A stretch of DNA of 64,000 bases. It comes from Fontibacterium sp040404065. Lineage in GTDB: Bacteria; Pseudomonadota; Alphaproteobacteria; Pelagibacterales; Pelagibacteraceae. The DNA lies in the NCBI GenBank assembly GCA_040404065.1, contig JBBAJM010000001.1, one strand, 5' to 3'. Positions 24,342-33,171 of this stretch are shown here, in pieces. The position numbers and the translations under genes are program-made. The notes beneath the pieces are model-generated. The model made no database searches, was not told the DNA's origin, and was given only the letters and a program-made list of their open reading frames with translations. Position 1 is the first letter of the stretch. Each line of letters begins with the position of its first letter.

Positions 24342-27020
24342 ATGGGTACAAAAACACTAACTGAATGCAGAAGTGCATTTAAGGAATTCTTTTTAAAAAA
24401 CTCACATCAGGTTTTAGATTCTAGCCCTCTGGTTCCTCAAAATGATCCAACATTAATGTTTACCAATTCTGGAATGGTTCAATTTAAAAATGTTTTTACT
24501 GGTTTAGAAAAGCTACCCTTTAATAGAGCAACTACCTCACAAAAATGCGTAAGAGCGGGAGGAAAACATAATGATTTAGAAAACGTTGGTTATACACCAA
24601 GGCATCATACTTTTTTTGAGATGCTAGGAAATTTTTCTTTTGGAGATTATTTTAAAGAATCGGCAATACAATATGCCTGGGAATTAATTACTAAAGAATA
24701 CGGAATATCAAAAGACAAGATAACAGTAACAGTTTTTCATGAGGATGATGAGGCGTTCAATCTTTGGAAAAAAATATCAGGTTTGCATGACAGTAAAATT
24801 ATAAGAATTAAAACAAATGATAATTTTTGGTCTATGGGCGACACTGGACCTTGTGGACCTTGTTCGGAAATATTTTACGACCACGGAGATCATATTAAAG
24901 GCGGCCCTCCTGGCTCAATAGATCAAGACGGGAATAGATTTGTAGAAATTTGGAATTTAGTTTTCATGCAATTTGAACAAGTTTCTAAAGATAAAAGAAT
25001 AAATTTACCTAAACCTTCAGTAGACACAGGAATGGGCCTAGAAAGAATTGCAGCAGTCCTACAGGGCACCTATGATAATTATCAAATAGATTTATTTAGA
25101 AACATAATTAAATCTGCAGAAAATTTTATTAACGTAAAAATTTCAAAAAAAAATATACCCAGCTATAGAGTTATTGCAGACCATCTTAGAGCAACTGCTT
25201 TTTTAATAGCAGATGGAGTATTACCTTCAAATGAGGGCAGAGGTTACGTCCTAAGAAGAATAATGCGTAGAGCTATGAGGCATGCTTTTACTTTAGGTTC
25301 TGACTTACCAATTCTTTATAAAATATTACCAACACTTGTTTCAGAAATGAGCTCTGAATATCCAGAACTCAAAAGAGCAAATTCTTTAATAACTGAAAAT
25401 TTAAAATTAGAAGAAGAAAGATTTTCTTTAATGCTTAAAACTGGAATGAAAATTTTAAATACAGAGATTACTGGTATAAAAAATAAAAAACTTTCAGGAG
25501 AAGTTGCTTTTAAATTATATGATACATATGGATTTCCATTAGATCTTACGCAGGATTTTTTAAAAGATAAAAAAATTTCAGTTGATGAAGATCAATTTAA
25601 TAATTTAATGTTAGTAAGTAAGAAAATTGCACGAGCGTCATGGAAAGGGTCTGGATCTGACAAAACATCAAAAATATGGTTTGAACTTAAAGAAAAATAT
25701 GGCTCAACTGAGTTTTTAGGATACAATTCAGACACTTCTCAAGGAGTTATTTTATCAATAGTTGATAATGAAAAAGAAGTTAACAATTCAAAAGAAAATT
25801 CTGAAGTAGCAATCATTTTAAATCAAACAACATTTTATGGAGAGTCTGGAGGTCAGGTAGGTGACAAAGGTTATATTTATAATAATAATTTTAAATTTGA
25901 AGTAACGGATACAAAAAAAATGTTTGGCGATTTTTATATTCATTATGGAAAAGTTGTTTCAGGAGAAGTTAAAAAGGGGGATCAGGCTGATCTTAAAATT
26001 GATGTAGCCAAAAGACAGAATATAAGAGCTTACCACTCAGCAACGCATTTGCTTCATGAGGCTTTAAGAAGAACGCTAGGTAGCCATGTTGCACAAAAGG
26101 GTTCATATGTTGGACCAGATAGGTTGAGATTTGATTTTAGTCACAACAAACCTATTTCAGATGAAGAAATTTATAAAATTAATGAATGTGTAAAAAAAAT
26201 TGTTGAACAGAAGTCAGACGTGCAGACACGACTTATGACACCAAAAGCTGCTGTGGCAGAAGGAGCACTGGCATTGTTTGGTGAGAAATATGGAGAAGAA
26301 GTAAGGGTATTAACAATGGGTATTGATGGTAATAAGCCTTTTTCCATAGAATTATGCGGAGGAACCCATGTAAGAAATACCTCTGAGATAGGAGAATTCT
26401 CAGTCATCGGCCAATCTCCTGTGGCAGCAGGAATAAGAAGAGTGGAAGCTTTAAGAGACCTTCAATTAAATGAATATTTAAAAAATAAAGGCCGCGAACA
26501 ACAAGAGGTTAATCAAAGCAAAATAAAACAAGTAAATGAGTTAGAAAAACGAATAAAAGATTTAGGAGGAAGTATTAATGAAATTAAAGAAAGTGAGCCT
26601 TTAACCAGAACTGGTCTTTTAAAGAAAGTTTTAGAAGATTTAGAAATTAAACAAATCTTATCAGATAAGAATAAAAACGTAACGAAGGATGTTAATCATA
26701 ATAAAATTAGTATTAGATTTCAAAAATTAACAGATTATCCAGTCAAAAGAATTCAGAACTTTATTGAAGAGCAAAAGAAACAACTAAATAAAAAAATGAT
26801 TATTTTATATTGCTTGAATGAAGAAAAAGTCACTATTGCGGTTGGAATTACTAATGATTTAATTAATGAATATGATGCTTCTAAAATAGCTAAAGAAATT
26901 GGAATAATTTTAGGAGGAAAAGGCGGCGGCGGAAGAAAAGATTTTGCTCAAGCAAGCGGTGGATCAAATAGCTCTAAAATCGAATTTTCTTTTGAAGAAA
27001 TTTTAAAAAAAATTAATTAA
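24342..27020 (+). CDS. alaS: Alanine--tRNA ligase
   Basis: An 892-residue class II aminoacyl-tRNA synthetase that charges tRNA-Ala. Motif 1-3 regions are visible (FTNSGMVQFKNVFTG; RHHTFFEMLGNFSFGDY; GMGLERIAAVLQG). The editing domain carries HSATHLLHEALR and CGGTH zinc ligands, and the C-terminal oligomerisation domain ends in a Gly-rich GGKGGGGRKDFAQASGG. Length is normal and no domain is missing. Its stop overlaps the icd stop by 4 bp (TTAA). Confidence 0.99.
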   Translation: MGTKTLTECRSAFKEFFLKNSHQVLDSSPLVPQNDPTLMFTNSGMVQFKNVFTGLEKLPFNRATTSQKCVRAGGKHNDLENVGYTPRHHTFFEMLGNFSFGDYFKESAIQYAWELITKEYGISKDKITVTVFHEDDEAFNLWKKISGLHDSKIIRIKTNDNFWSMGDTGPCGPCSEIFYDHGDHIKGGPPGSIDQDGNRFVEIWNLVFMQFEQVSKDKRINLPKPSVDTGMGLERIAAVLQGTYDNYQIDLFRNIIKSAENFINVKISKKNIPSYRVIADHLRATAFLIADGVLPSNEGRGYVLRRIMRRAMRHAFTLGSDLPILYKILPTLVSEMSSEYPELKRANSLITENLKLEEERFSLMLKTGMKILNTEITGIKNKKLSGEVAFKLYDTYGFPLDLTQDFLKDKKISVDEDQFNNLMLVSKKIARASWKGSGSDKTSKIWFELKEKYGSTEFLGYNSDTSQGVILSIVDNEKEVNNSKENSEVAIILNQTTFYGESGGQVGDKGYIYNNNFKFEVTDTKKMFGDFYIHYGKVVSGEVKKGDQADLKIDVAKRQNIRAYHSATHLLHEALRRTLGSHVAQKGSYVGPDRLRFDFSHNKPISDEEIYKINECVKKIVEQKSDVQTRLMTPKAAVAEGALALFGEKYGEEVRVLTMGIDGNKPFSIELCGGTHVRNTSEIGEFSVIGQSPVAAGIRRVEALRDLQLNEYLKNKGREQQEVNQSKIKQVNELEKRIKDLGGSINEIKESEPLTRTGLLKKVLEDLEIKQILSDKNKNVTKDVNHNKISIRFQKLTDYPVKRIQNFIEEQKKQLNKKMIILYCLNEEKVTIAVGITNDLINEYDASKIAKEIGIILGGKGGGGRKDFAQASGGSNSSKIEFSFEEILKKIN

Positions 27021-28231
27021 TTTAACTCTTTTTTAAGGTTGGAATTTATAGTTTCCAAGAAATCAGTCGTAGTTTGATATTTGGCATCTTTATTAATTAA
27101 AATAGATAAATCTTTTGTCATGTAACCTTTTTCTACACTCGTGACACATACTTTTTCTAAAGTATTAGAAAATTTTATTAGTTCATCATTACCATCTAAT
27201 TTTCCTCTATGAGCCAAACCTCTAGTCCATGCAAATATTGATGCGATAGGATTAGTAGAGGTTTGCTTTCCTTTTTGATGCTCTCGGTAATGTCTTGTTA
27301 CAGTTCCGTGAGCGGCTTCCGCTTCAACAGTTTTTCCATCTGGCGTCATTAGTACGCTAGTCATTAGTCCCAAAGATCCAAATCCTTGAGCAACTGTATC
27401 TGACTGGACGTCACCGTCATAGTTTTTGCAAGCCCAAACATATTTTCCGCTCCACTTCATAGCACAAGCAACCATATCATCTATTAATCGATGCTCGTAA
27501 GTAATTCCTATTTCATTAAATTTATTCTTAAATTCTTTTTTAAAAATTTCTTGAAACAAATCTTTAAATCTACCGTCGTAAGCTTTAAGAATTGTGTTTT
27601 TTGTAGATAAGTAAACAGGCCATTTTCTTAAAATTCCATAATTCATACACGCTCTTGCAAAATCTCTTATAGAGTCATCAAGGTTATACATTGCAAGCGC
27701 AACCCCTGGACTTTTAAAATCAAATACTTCATGTTCAATTTTTTGCTGACCGTCTTCTGAAGTCCATTGAATTTTAAGTTTTCCTTTACCAGGGATTTTA
27801 AAGTCAGTAGCTTTATATTGATCTCCAAATGAGTGTCTTCCAATAACGATAGGATCAGTCCAGGAAGGGACTAGTTTTGGAATATTCTTACAAATTATTG
27901 GTTCTCTAAATATAGTCCCACCTAATATGTTTCTGATAGTACCGTTTGGAGATTTCCACATTTGTTTAAGGTTAAATTCTTTAACTCGAGCTTCATCGGG
28001 AGTGATTGTCGCACACTTAACGCCAACACCATATTTTTTGATAGCATTAGCAGAATCAATTGTAATTTGATCGTTAGTTTTGTCACGGCTTTCCATGCCT
28101 AAATCAAAATATTTTAAATCTATATCAAGGTAGGGAAGAATAAGTTTTTGTTTGATAAAATCCCAAATTATCCTTGTCATTTCGTCGCCATCAAGCTCAA
28201 CAACAGGATTTTTGACTTTAATTTTTGACAT
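27017..28231 (-). CDS. icd: NADP-dependent isocitrate dehydrogenase
   Basis: A 404-residue enzyme that oxidatively decarboxylates isocitrate to 2-oxoglutarate. The sequence is of the homodimeric eukaryote-like type II group found in alphaproteobacteria: VVELDGDEMTRIIW, KSPNGTIRNILGGTIFREPI, YKATDF, DDMVACAMKWSGKYVWACKNYDGDVQSD and EAAHGTVTRHY are all present. It is monocistronic and divergent from psd with 63 bp between the starts. Confidence 0.97.
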   Translation of the reverse strand: MSKIKVKNPVVELDGDEMTRIIWDFIKQKLILPYLDIDLKYFDLGMESRDKTNDQITIDSANAIKKYGVGVKCATITPDEARVKEFNLKQMWKSPNGTIRNILGGTIFREPIICKNIPKLVPSWTDPIVIGRHSFGDQYKATDFKIPGKGKLKIQWTSEDGQQKIEHEVFDFKSPGVALAMYNLDDSIRDFARACMNYGILRKWPVYLSTKNTILKAYDGRFKDLFQEIFKKEFKNKFNEIGITYEHRLIDDMVACAMKWSGKYVWACKNYDGDVQSDTVAQGFGSLGLMTSVLMTPDGKTVEAEAAHGTVTRHYREHQKGKQTSTNPIASIFAWTRGLAHRGKLDGNDELIKFSNTLEKVCVTSVEKGYMTKDLSILINKDAKYQTTTDFLETINSNLKKELN

Positions 28232-28294
28232 AGTTTTTTTTGATATTAATAAAAAATATTTTTATATAGTATGTTTTTAACTAATTAAATAATT

Positions 28295-28945
28295 ATGTTA
28301 GATATTATTTTTCCACCACTGCATAGAGAAGGTTACAGAATGTTAGCTATAGCTGTAATAATTACCATGCTGCTAATGTTAATTAATAAAGCTTTGGGCG
28401 TTGCAGGATTTGTGCTTACAGTATGGGTGTATTATTTTTTTAGAGATCCTGAGAGATACCCAATTAACGACGATAGCTATTTAGTTAGTCCAGCAGATGG
28501 AATTGTTAGTTTAATTTCCACAGTTAGAGGACCAAAAGAATTAAACATGGAAAATAATGAATACCAAAGAGTAAGTGTTTTCATGAACGTTTTTAATTGT
28601 CACGTTAACAGAGTGCCTGTTTCTGGAAAAATAGATGAAATATTTTATAAACCAGGAAAATTTATTGATGCTTCTTTAGATAAAGCCAGCGAAGACAACG
28701 AAAGAAATTTAATAAAGTATTCTAATAATTCAGGAAAAAATTTTGCAATTGTTCAAATAGCAGGTTTGGTTGCTAGGAGAATTATATGTGAAGTTAAACA
28801 GGGGCAGAATTTAAATCAGGGAGATAGAATTGGGATAATAAGATTTGGAAGCAGAGTAGATTTGTATTTTGACAATGACTATAAGTTATTAGTGAGAGAA
28901 GGTCAGACAGTGGTTGCGGGAGAAAGCTTGCTTGCAAAAATTTAA
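28295..28945 (+). CDS. psd: Phosphatidylserine decarboxylase (short, pyruvoyl type)
   Basis: A 216-residue proenzyme of the short class common in alphaproteobacteria. An N-terminal hydrophobic segment (residues about 10-45) anchors it. YYFFRDPER, LVSPADGIV, FMNVFNCHVNRVP and the self-cleavage region RFGSRVDLYFD (Ser of GS becomes the pyruvoyl group) are intact. It makes phosphatidylethanolamine from phosphatidylserine. It is followed 17 bp later by pssA, so one operon encodes both steps from CDP-diacylglycerol to PE. Confidence 0.95.
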   Translation: MLDIIFPPLHREGYRMLAIAVIITMLLMLINKALGVAGFVLTVWVYYFFRDPERYPINDDSYLVSPADGIVSLISTVRGPKELNMENNEYQRVSVFMNVFNCHVNRVPVSGKIDEIFYKPGKFIDASLDKASEDNERNLIKYSNNSGKNFAIVQIAGLVARRIICEVKQGQNLNQGDRIGIIRFGSRVDLYFDNDYKLLVREGQTVVAGESLLAKI

Positions 28946-28962
28946 GCTATATTTTTTTTAAA

Positions 28963-29721
28963 ATGATTCATCCAAGATATGTAGTCCCAAGTGTTATTAG
29001 CATCCTAGGTTTGTGCATTGGACTTAGTTCAATTAAATTTTCTTTAAACTCCCAATTTGAGTATGCTGTAATAGCAATCACAATAGCTTCAATTATTGAT
29101 ACAATAGATGGAAGAATTGCAAGATTGATAAAAGGAACTTCTAAATTTGGAGCTGAACTAGATTCTTTGATTGATTTTATTAATTTTGGAGTGGCCCCTG
29201 CAATTACTGTTTATATTTGGGTGTTAAAAGATTTAGGAAATATTGGTTGGTTATTAGTTTTATTCCATTCGGTGGCCTGCTGTTTAAGGTTAGCTAGATT
29301 CAATTTAAATATAGAAAACAAGAATGAAAAATGGAAAGAAAAATTTTTTACAGGAGTTCCATCCCCTGCGGGAGCTGGAATCTTATTGTTACCTTTAATT
29401 TTGTCATTAAGTGATTTTAATTCTAACTATAGTTATAAAAAATTAGCTATAATTTTTATAATAGCCTCAACATTTTTAATGATTAGTAAAATTCCAACAT
29501 ATTCTTTAAAGGGAATTAAAGTGGGAAGACCATTTTTAATATTTTTGTTATTATTAATTTCAGCTTATTTTGGTTTTTTAATAAACTACGCATTTAATAC
29601 GCTCTTAATAACAGGGGCCTTTTATATATTTCTTATTCCAGTTAGCTTTATTCATTTTAAAACTATAAAAAAAAGATCTTCAAAAGAGACTAAAAGCCTT
29701 ATTTCTGAAGATTTTATATGA
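28963..29721 (+). CDS. pssA: CDP-diacylglycerol--serine O-phosphatidyltransferase
   Basis: A 252-residue integral membrane CDP-alcohol phosphatidyltransferase with the motif DTIDGRIARLIKGTSKFGAE followed by LDSLIDFINFG, fitting D-x2-DG-x2-AR-x8-G-x3-D-x3-D. It makes phosphatidylserine from CDP-diacylglycerol and serine for the preceding Psd. About seven to eight hydrophobic helices are visible. The stop overlaps the start of the next gene by 4 bp (ATGA). Confidence 0.95.
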   Translation: MIHPRYVVPSVISILGLCIGLSSIKFSLNSQFEYAVIAITIASIIDTIDGRIARLIKGTSKFGAELDSLIDFINFGVAPAITVYIWVLKDLGNIGWLLVLFHSVACCLRLARFNLNIENKNEKWKEKFFTGVPSPAGAGILLLPLILSLSDFNSNYSYKKLAIIFIIASTFLMISKIPTYSLKGIKVGRPFLIFLLLLISAYFGFLINYAFNTLLITGAFYIFLIPVSFIHFKTIKKRSSKETKSLISEDFI

Positions 29722-30617
29722 ACAATAGAGCAATAGTATCTCTAGCCGATTCTAAATATTTTGAATTATTAAATGAATTAGTTGATTCAATTTTAAGATT
29801 TAAAGAAAGCAAAGAAGTAAAAGTATGTATTTTGGATGCTGGACTTGAAACCTATCAAATAAAAATTTTAGAAAATAAGGTATATAAAATTGTTAAAGCA
29901 AAATGGGATATTCAAGTTCCGGAATATAAAGTACGTGGTAGAGAATGGTTAAAGAGTCAGGTGTCTAGAGCGTTTTTACCAGATTATTTTCCAGGTTTTG
30001 AAAAATATTTATGGATAGACGCAGATGCGTGGGTAAATGATTGGAGTTGTTTAGAAATGTATTTTAAAGGTAGTGACAACAATACCCTTTCAATTTCATC
30101 TTCAGCAGATAGATCTTACGGTAGAGTTTTAAAAGCTGACTGGATTTTTTCTAATATTGCTTTTATTAGATCGCAAAATTATAAACATGCTAAGAGTTCT
30201 GGATTTTCAAATAAAATAGCTAGAGAAGTTGCATTGAAACCCCATTTAAATATTGGTGTTTTCTGTTTAGAAAAAGATTCACTACATTGGGAAGTTTGGC
30301 AAAAAAATTTACAGGAAGCTTTAAAAAAAGGAAGAATTTTTGGTTCAGAGCAAATCGCAATGAACATAACAATTTATTGTGATAATATGAAAGTTGAAAT
30401 TCTGCCAGCGTATTGCAATTGGTTTTTAATAGATAATTTAAAATACGATCAAAACAATTCTACCTTTGTAGAACCTTATCTTCCAAATCATAAAATTGGT
30501 ATTATTCATTTAGCTGGAAAGACAGCTGATAAATATAGATTTGATAAGAATAATTTAATAGAGGTTAAAACCTTGGACAATCAAACTGTTAAGAAGAATA
30601 TTAGGTTTATTAATTAA
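29718..30617 (+). CDS. GT8-like glycosyltransferase, uncharacterised
   Basis: A 299-residue soluble protein. The pattern is that of family 8-type GT-A enzymes: an N-terminal AIVSLADSKYFELLNELVDSI, a metal-binding KYLWIDADAWV (DxD), HLNIGVFCL, GSEQIAMN, and a late HLAGKTADKY that could give the second metal ligand. Donor and acceptor are unknown. It is coupled to pssA by an ATGA overlap and precedes rlmE by 2 bp, so it may modify a lipid or surface glycan. The family call rests on motifs only. Confidence 0.65.
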   Translation: MNNRAIVSLADSKYFELLNELVDSILRFKESKEVKVCILDAGLETYQIKILENKVYKIVKAKWDIQVPEYKVRGREWLKSQVSRAFLPDYFPGFEKYLWIDADAWVNDWSCLEMYFKGSDNNTLSISSSADRSYGRVLKADWIFSNIAFIRSQNYKHAKSSGFSNKIAREVALKPHLNIGVFCLEKDSLHWEVWQKNLQEALKKGRIFGSEQIAMNITIYCDNMKVEILPAYCNWFLIDNLKYDQNNSTFVEPYLPNHKIGIIHLAGKTADKYRFDKNNLIEVKTLDNQTVKKNIRFIN

Positions 30618-30619
30618 TT

Positions 30620-31258
30620 TTGGAAAAGTTTAAAAACAAAAATTTAAGAGCAAGTTCTAAAAATTGGATTTCTAGACAGTCCTCAGATCCATATGCAAGG
30701 CTAGCAAAAAAAGAAGGCTATAGATCAAGATCTGCATTTAAATTGATAGATATTAATAAAAAATTTAGTTTTTTAAAAAATAATTTAAATATAATAGATT
30801 TAGGAAGTTCTCCTGGAGGATGGTCACAAGTTATAAGTAAAGTTAATAAAAATGGAAAAAATTTGTCTGTTGATATTTTACAAATGGAAAAAATAAATAA
30901 TATTTCTTTCTTTAAAAAAGATTTTAACGATAGTGATTTCTTAAAATTTGCTGATGATTTTTTTAATAATTCTAAAGTAGATTTGGTTCTTTCTGATATG
31001 GCTGTAAACACAACTGGAAATCGTGATCTAGATGCATTTAAAACAAATTCCTTAGCTTTGGAGGTCGTTAGTTTGTCCAAAAATGTTTTAAAGAATAAGT
31101 CTTTTTTACTTTTAAAATTTTTTACTGGGAGAGATGACGATTTATTAATTAAAGGAGTTAAAGATTTTTTTGAAAAAATTATTAGAATAAAACCAGATTC
31201 CAGCAGAAAAGATTCAAGAGAAATGTACTTATTATGCAAAAATCTAAAAACAGTTTGA
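30620..31258 (+). CDS. rlmE: 23S rRNA (uridine-2'-O-)-methyltransferase
   Basis: A 212-residue FtsJ/RlmE methyltransferase that methylates U2552 of the ribosomal A-loop. Visible are the N-terminal RQSSDPYARLAKKEGYRSRSAFKLIDI with the first catalytic Lys, the SAM site IDLGSSPGGWSQV, DLVLSDMAVNTTGNRDLD with the catalytic Asp, and LLKFFTG with a catalytic Lys. The best start is TTG at 30620, two bases after the preceding stop. There is no ATG in a suitable place. Confidence 0.94.
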   Translation: MEKFKNKNLRASSKNWISRQSSDPYARLAKKEGYRSRSAFKLIDINKKFSFLKNNLNIIDLGSSPGGWSQVISKVNKNGKNLSVDILQMEKINNISFFKKDFNDSDFLKFADDFFNNSKVDLVLSDMAVNTTGNRDLDAFKTNSLALEVVSLSKNVLKNKSFLLLKFFTGRDDDLLIKGVKDFFEKIIRIKPDSSRKDSREMYLLCKNLKTV

Positions 31259-31272
31259 CTTTAGTTTTTTTA

Positions 31273-31278
31273 TATAAT
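31273..31278 (+). promoter_or_regulatory. Consensus -10 box for guaB
   Basis: A perfect TATAAT ends 10 bp before the guaB ATG at 31289, pointing to a leader of only a few bases. TTGACT at 31255-31260 is too close (12 bp) to be a standard -35. Confidence 0.45.
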
Positions 31279-31288
31279 ATTTTTGTAC

Positions 31289-32743
31289 ATGGAAATCCCT
31301 GAAGCTTTAACTTTCGATGATGTCTTACTAGAACCAAGACAGTCTAGTGTTTTGCCTAAAGAAGCTATTGTATCTACACAAATAACATCTTCTATTACCC
31401 TTGGAATACCTCTTATTGCTTCGGCAATGGATACCGTATCTGAATATAAATTAGCTATTGCTGTGGCTCAATCAGGAGGAATGGCATGTATCCATAAAAA
31501 TATGAAAATAGAAGATCAGGTTAACCAAATTAAAATGGTTAAAAGATTTGAATCAGGAATGGTAATTGATCCAATCACAATAGACTCGGAAGCCAGCCTA
31601 TTTGAGGCAACCGAATTAATGAAAAATAATAAAATTTCCGGAATCTTGGTTGTCAATAAAGGTCATAAGCTAGTTGGAATTTTAACCAATAGAGACGTTA
31701 GATTTGTGACTGATAGAAAAATTAAAGTTAGAGAATTAATGACAAAAAATTTAATTACAGCAAAAGTAGGTACGACTTTATCAGAGGCAAAAAAGATTTT
31801 ATTTAAAAACAAAATAGAAAAATTAATCATTGTTGATAATAGCTTTAAATGCAAAGGACTAATCACTGTAAAAGATATTCAGAAATCTCAAATTTACCCG
31901 GAGGCAGCAAAAGACAAAAAAGGATCACTAATAGTCGCTGCAGCAGTGGGAGCTGGTGATGAAGGCATAGACAGGGCAATTAAGTTGTCAGAAGCTGGAG
32001 CTGATACGATTGTTCTAGATACAGCTCATGGTCATTCGTTGTCAGTATTAAAAACATTAGAAAAAATTAAAAAAAATATTAAAGCTTCAGTAATTGCCGG
32101 CAATGTTGCCACTGCTGATGGAGCCAAGGCCTTAGTTGATTATGGTGCTGATGCTATCAAAGTAGGAATAGGACCAGGATCAATTTGTACAACAAGAATT
32201 GTTGCAGGTGTCGGAGTTCCTCAGTTTTCCGCGATATACAATGTTGCAAAAGCAGTAAAAAATAAAAAAATTAAAATTATTGCCGATGGAGGAATTAGGT
32301 ATTCAGGAGATATTGCTAAAGCAATAGGAGCGGGAGCAGATGCTGTTATGATAGGATCTTTGTTTGCAGGCACAGAAGAAAGTCCAGGCGATGTTTTTTA
32401 TTATCAGGGCAGAAGTTATAAATCTTATAGGGGAATGGGATCAATAGGAGCTATGTCTAGAGGTTCAGCTGATAGATATTTTCAAGAAGAGATTAGCGAT
32501 TCACTAAAATTAGTACCTGAGGGAATTGAAGGAAGAGTGCCTTATAAAGGTCCAGTAAGAACAGTTATTCATCAGCTCATAGGAGGACTAAAAGCTTCGA
32601 TGGGTTATATTGGTGCAAAAAATATTTCTGAATTAAAAAGTAGGGCAAAATTTGTTAAAATTACAAACTCGGGGTTAAAAGAAAGCCATGTACATGATAT
32701 ACAAATTACAAAGCAATCTCCTAATTATCCCTTTGAAAGTTAA
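31289..32743 (+). CDS. guaB: IMP dehydrogenase
   Basis: A 484-residue enzyme that oxidises IMP to XMP, the first committed GMP step. The barrel start is LTFDDVLLEP. Two CBS domains follow (about residues 90-205: VDPITIDSEASLFEATELM and VRELMTKNLITAKVG types). The catalytic Cys lies in GIGPGSICTTRIVAGVG, and the flap is YRGMGSIGAM. ATG at 31289 is chosen over the in-frame TTG six bases upstream because it gives the standard N terminus. It leads a guaB-TPR-guaA-panB unit. Confidence 0.98.
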   Translation: MEIPEALTFDDVLLEPRQSSVLPKEAIVSTQITSSITLGIPLIASAMDTVSEYKLAIAVAQSGGMACIHKNMKIEDQVNQIKMVKRFESGMVIDPITIDSEASLFEATELMKNNKISGILVVNKGHKLVGILTNRDVRFVTDRKIKVRELMTKNLITAKVGTTLSEAKKILFKNKIEKLIIVDNSFKCKGLITVKDIQKSQIYPEAAKDKKGSLIVAAAVGAGDEGIDRAIKLSEAGADTIVLDTAHGHSLSVLKTLEKIKKNIKASVIAGNVATADGAKALVDYGADAIKVGIGPGSICTTRIVAGVGVPQFSAIYNVAKAVKNKKIKIIADGGIRYSGDIAKAIGAGADAVMIGSLFAGTEESPGDVFYYQGRSYKSYRGMGSIGAMSRGSADRYFQEEISDSLKLVPEGIEGRVPYKGPVRTVIHQLIGGLKASMGYIGAKNISELKSRAKFVKITNSGLKESHVHDIQITKQSPNYPFES

Positions 32744-32745
32744 TT

Positions 32746-33171
32746 ATGAAAAAAATTAGTCGATTTATAATATTAGTATATTTTATAAGTTTAGATTTTT
32801 CAGTTAAAGCTGCAAATACTGATTATTATAATCAGGGTATAAATTTTTTTAATTTGAATAATTATAAGGAAGCAAAATTTTATTTTGAAAAAGACATTGT
32901 ATTTAATATTAAAAATGAAAAGTCTTACTTATACTTGTCTAAAATAGCTTTAATTGAAAAAGATAAAGTTCAGGAAAAAAACTATTTAGATACAGTATTA
33001 GTTATCAATCCAAAAAATGAAGAAGCACTATATTTGAAAATTTTATTAAATGTTGATGAAGGCGATTTTAAAAAAGCACAAGAATCAAATTTAATTTTTG
33101 GGAAAGTATGTAAAGATTTATGTTCAAAGAAAAGCGATTTATCGAAAATGATTATTGTCGATAAAAAATAA
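32746..33171 (+). CDS. Small exported tetratricopeptide-repeat protein
   Basis: A 141-residue protein with an N-terminal signal peptide (FIILVYFISLDFSVKA, cleavage near residue 22) followed by about three TPR-like helix pairs (NQGINFFNLNNYKEAKFYFE; YLYLSKIALIEKDKVQEKNYLD; EALYLKILLNVDEGDFKKAQ). It is probably periplasmic and a protein-binding scaffold. I do not recognise a named family. It is wedged between guaB (2 bp) and guaA (1-bp overlap), so it is co-expressed with GMP synthesis without an evident functional link. Confidence 0.75.
   Translation: MKKISRFIILVYFISLDFSVKAANTDYYNQGINFFNLNNYKEAKFYFEKDIVFNIKNEKSYLYLSKIALIEKDKVQEKNYLDTVLVINPKNEEALYLKILLNVDEGDFKKAQESNLIFGKVCKDLCSKKSDLSKMIIVDKK

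Noticed and set aside
30718..31239. A 173-residue minus-strand ORF opposite rlmE
   Set aside because: It has no recognisable domain and is rich in Lys/Ser/Phe/Leu as expected for antisense of an AT-rich gene. rlmE motifs are complete on the other strand.
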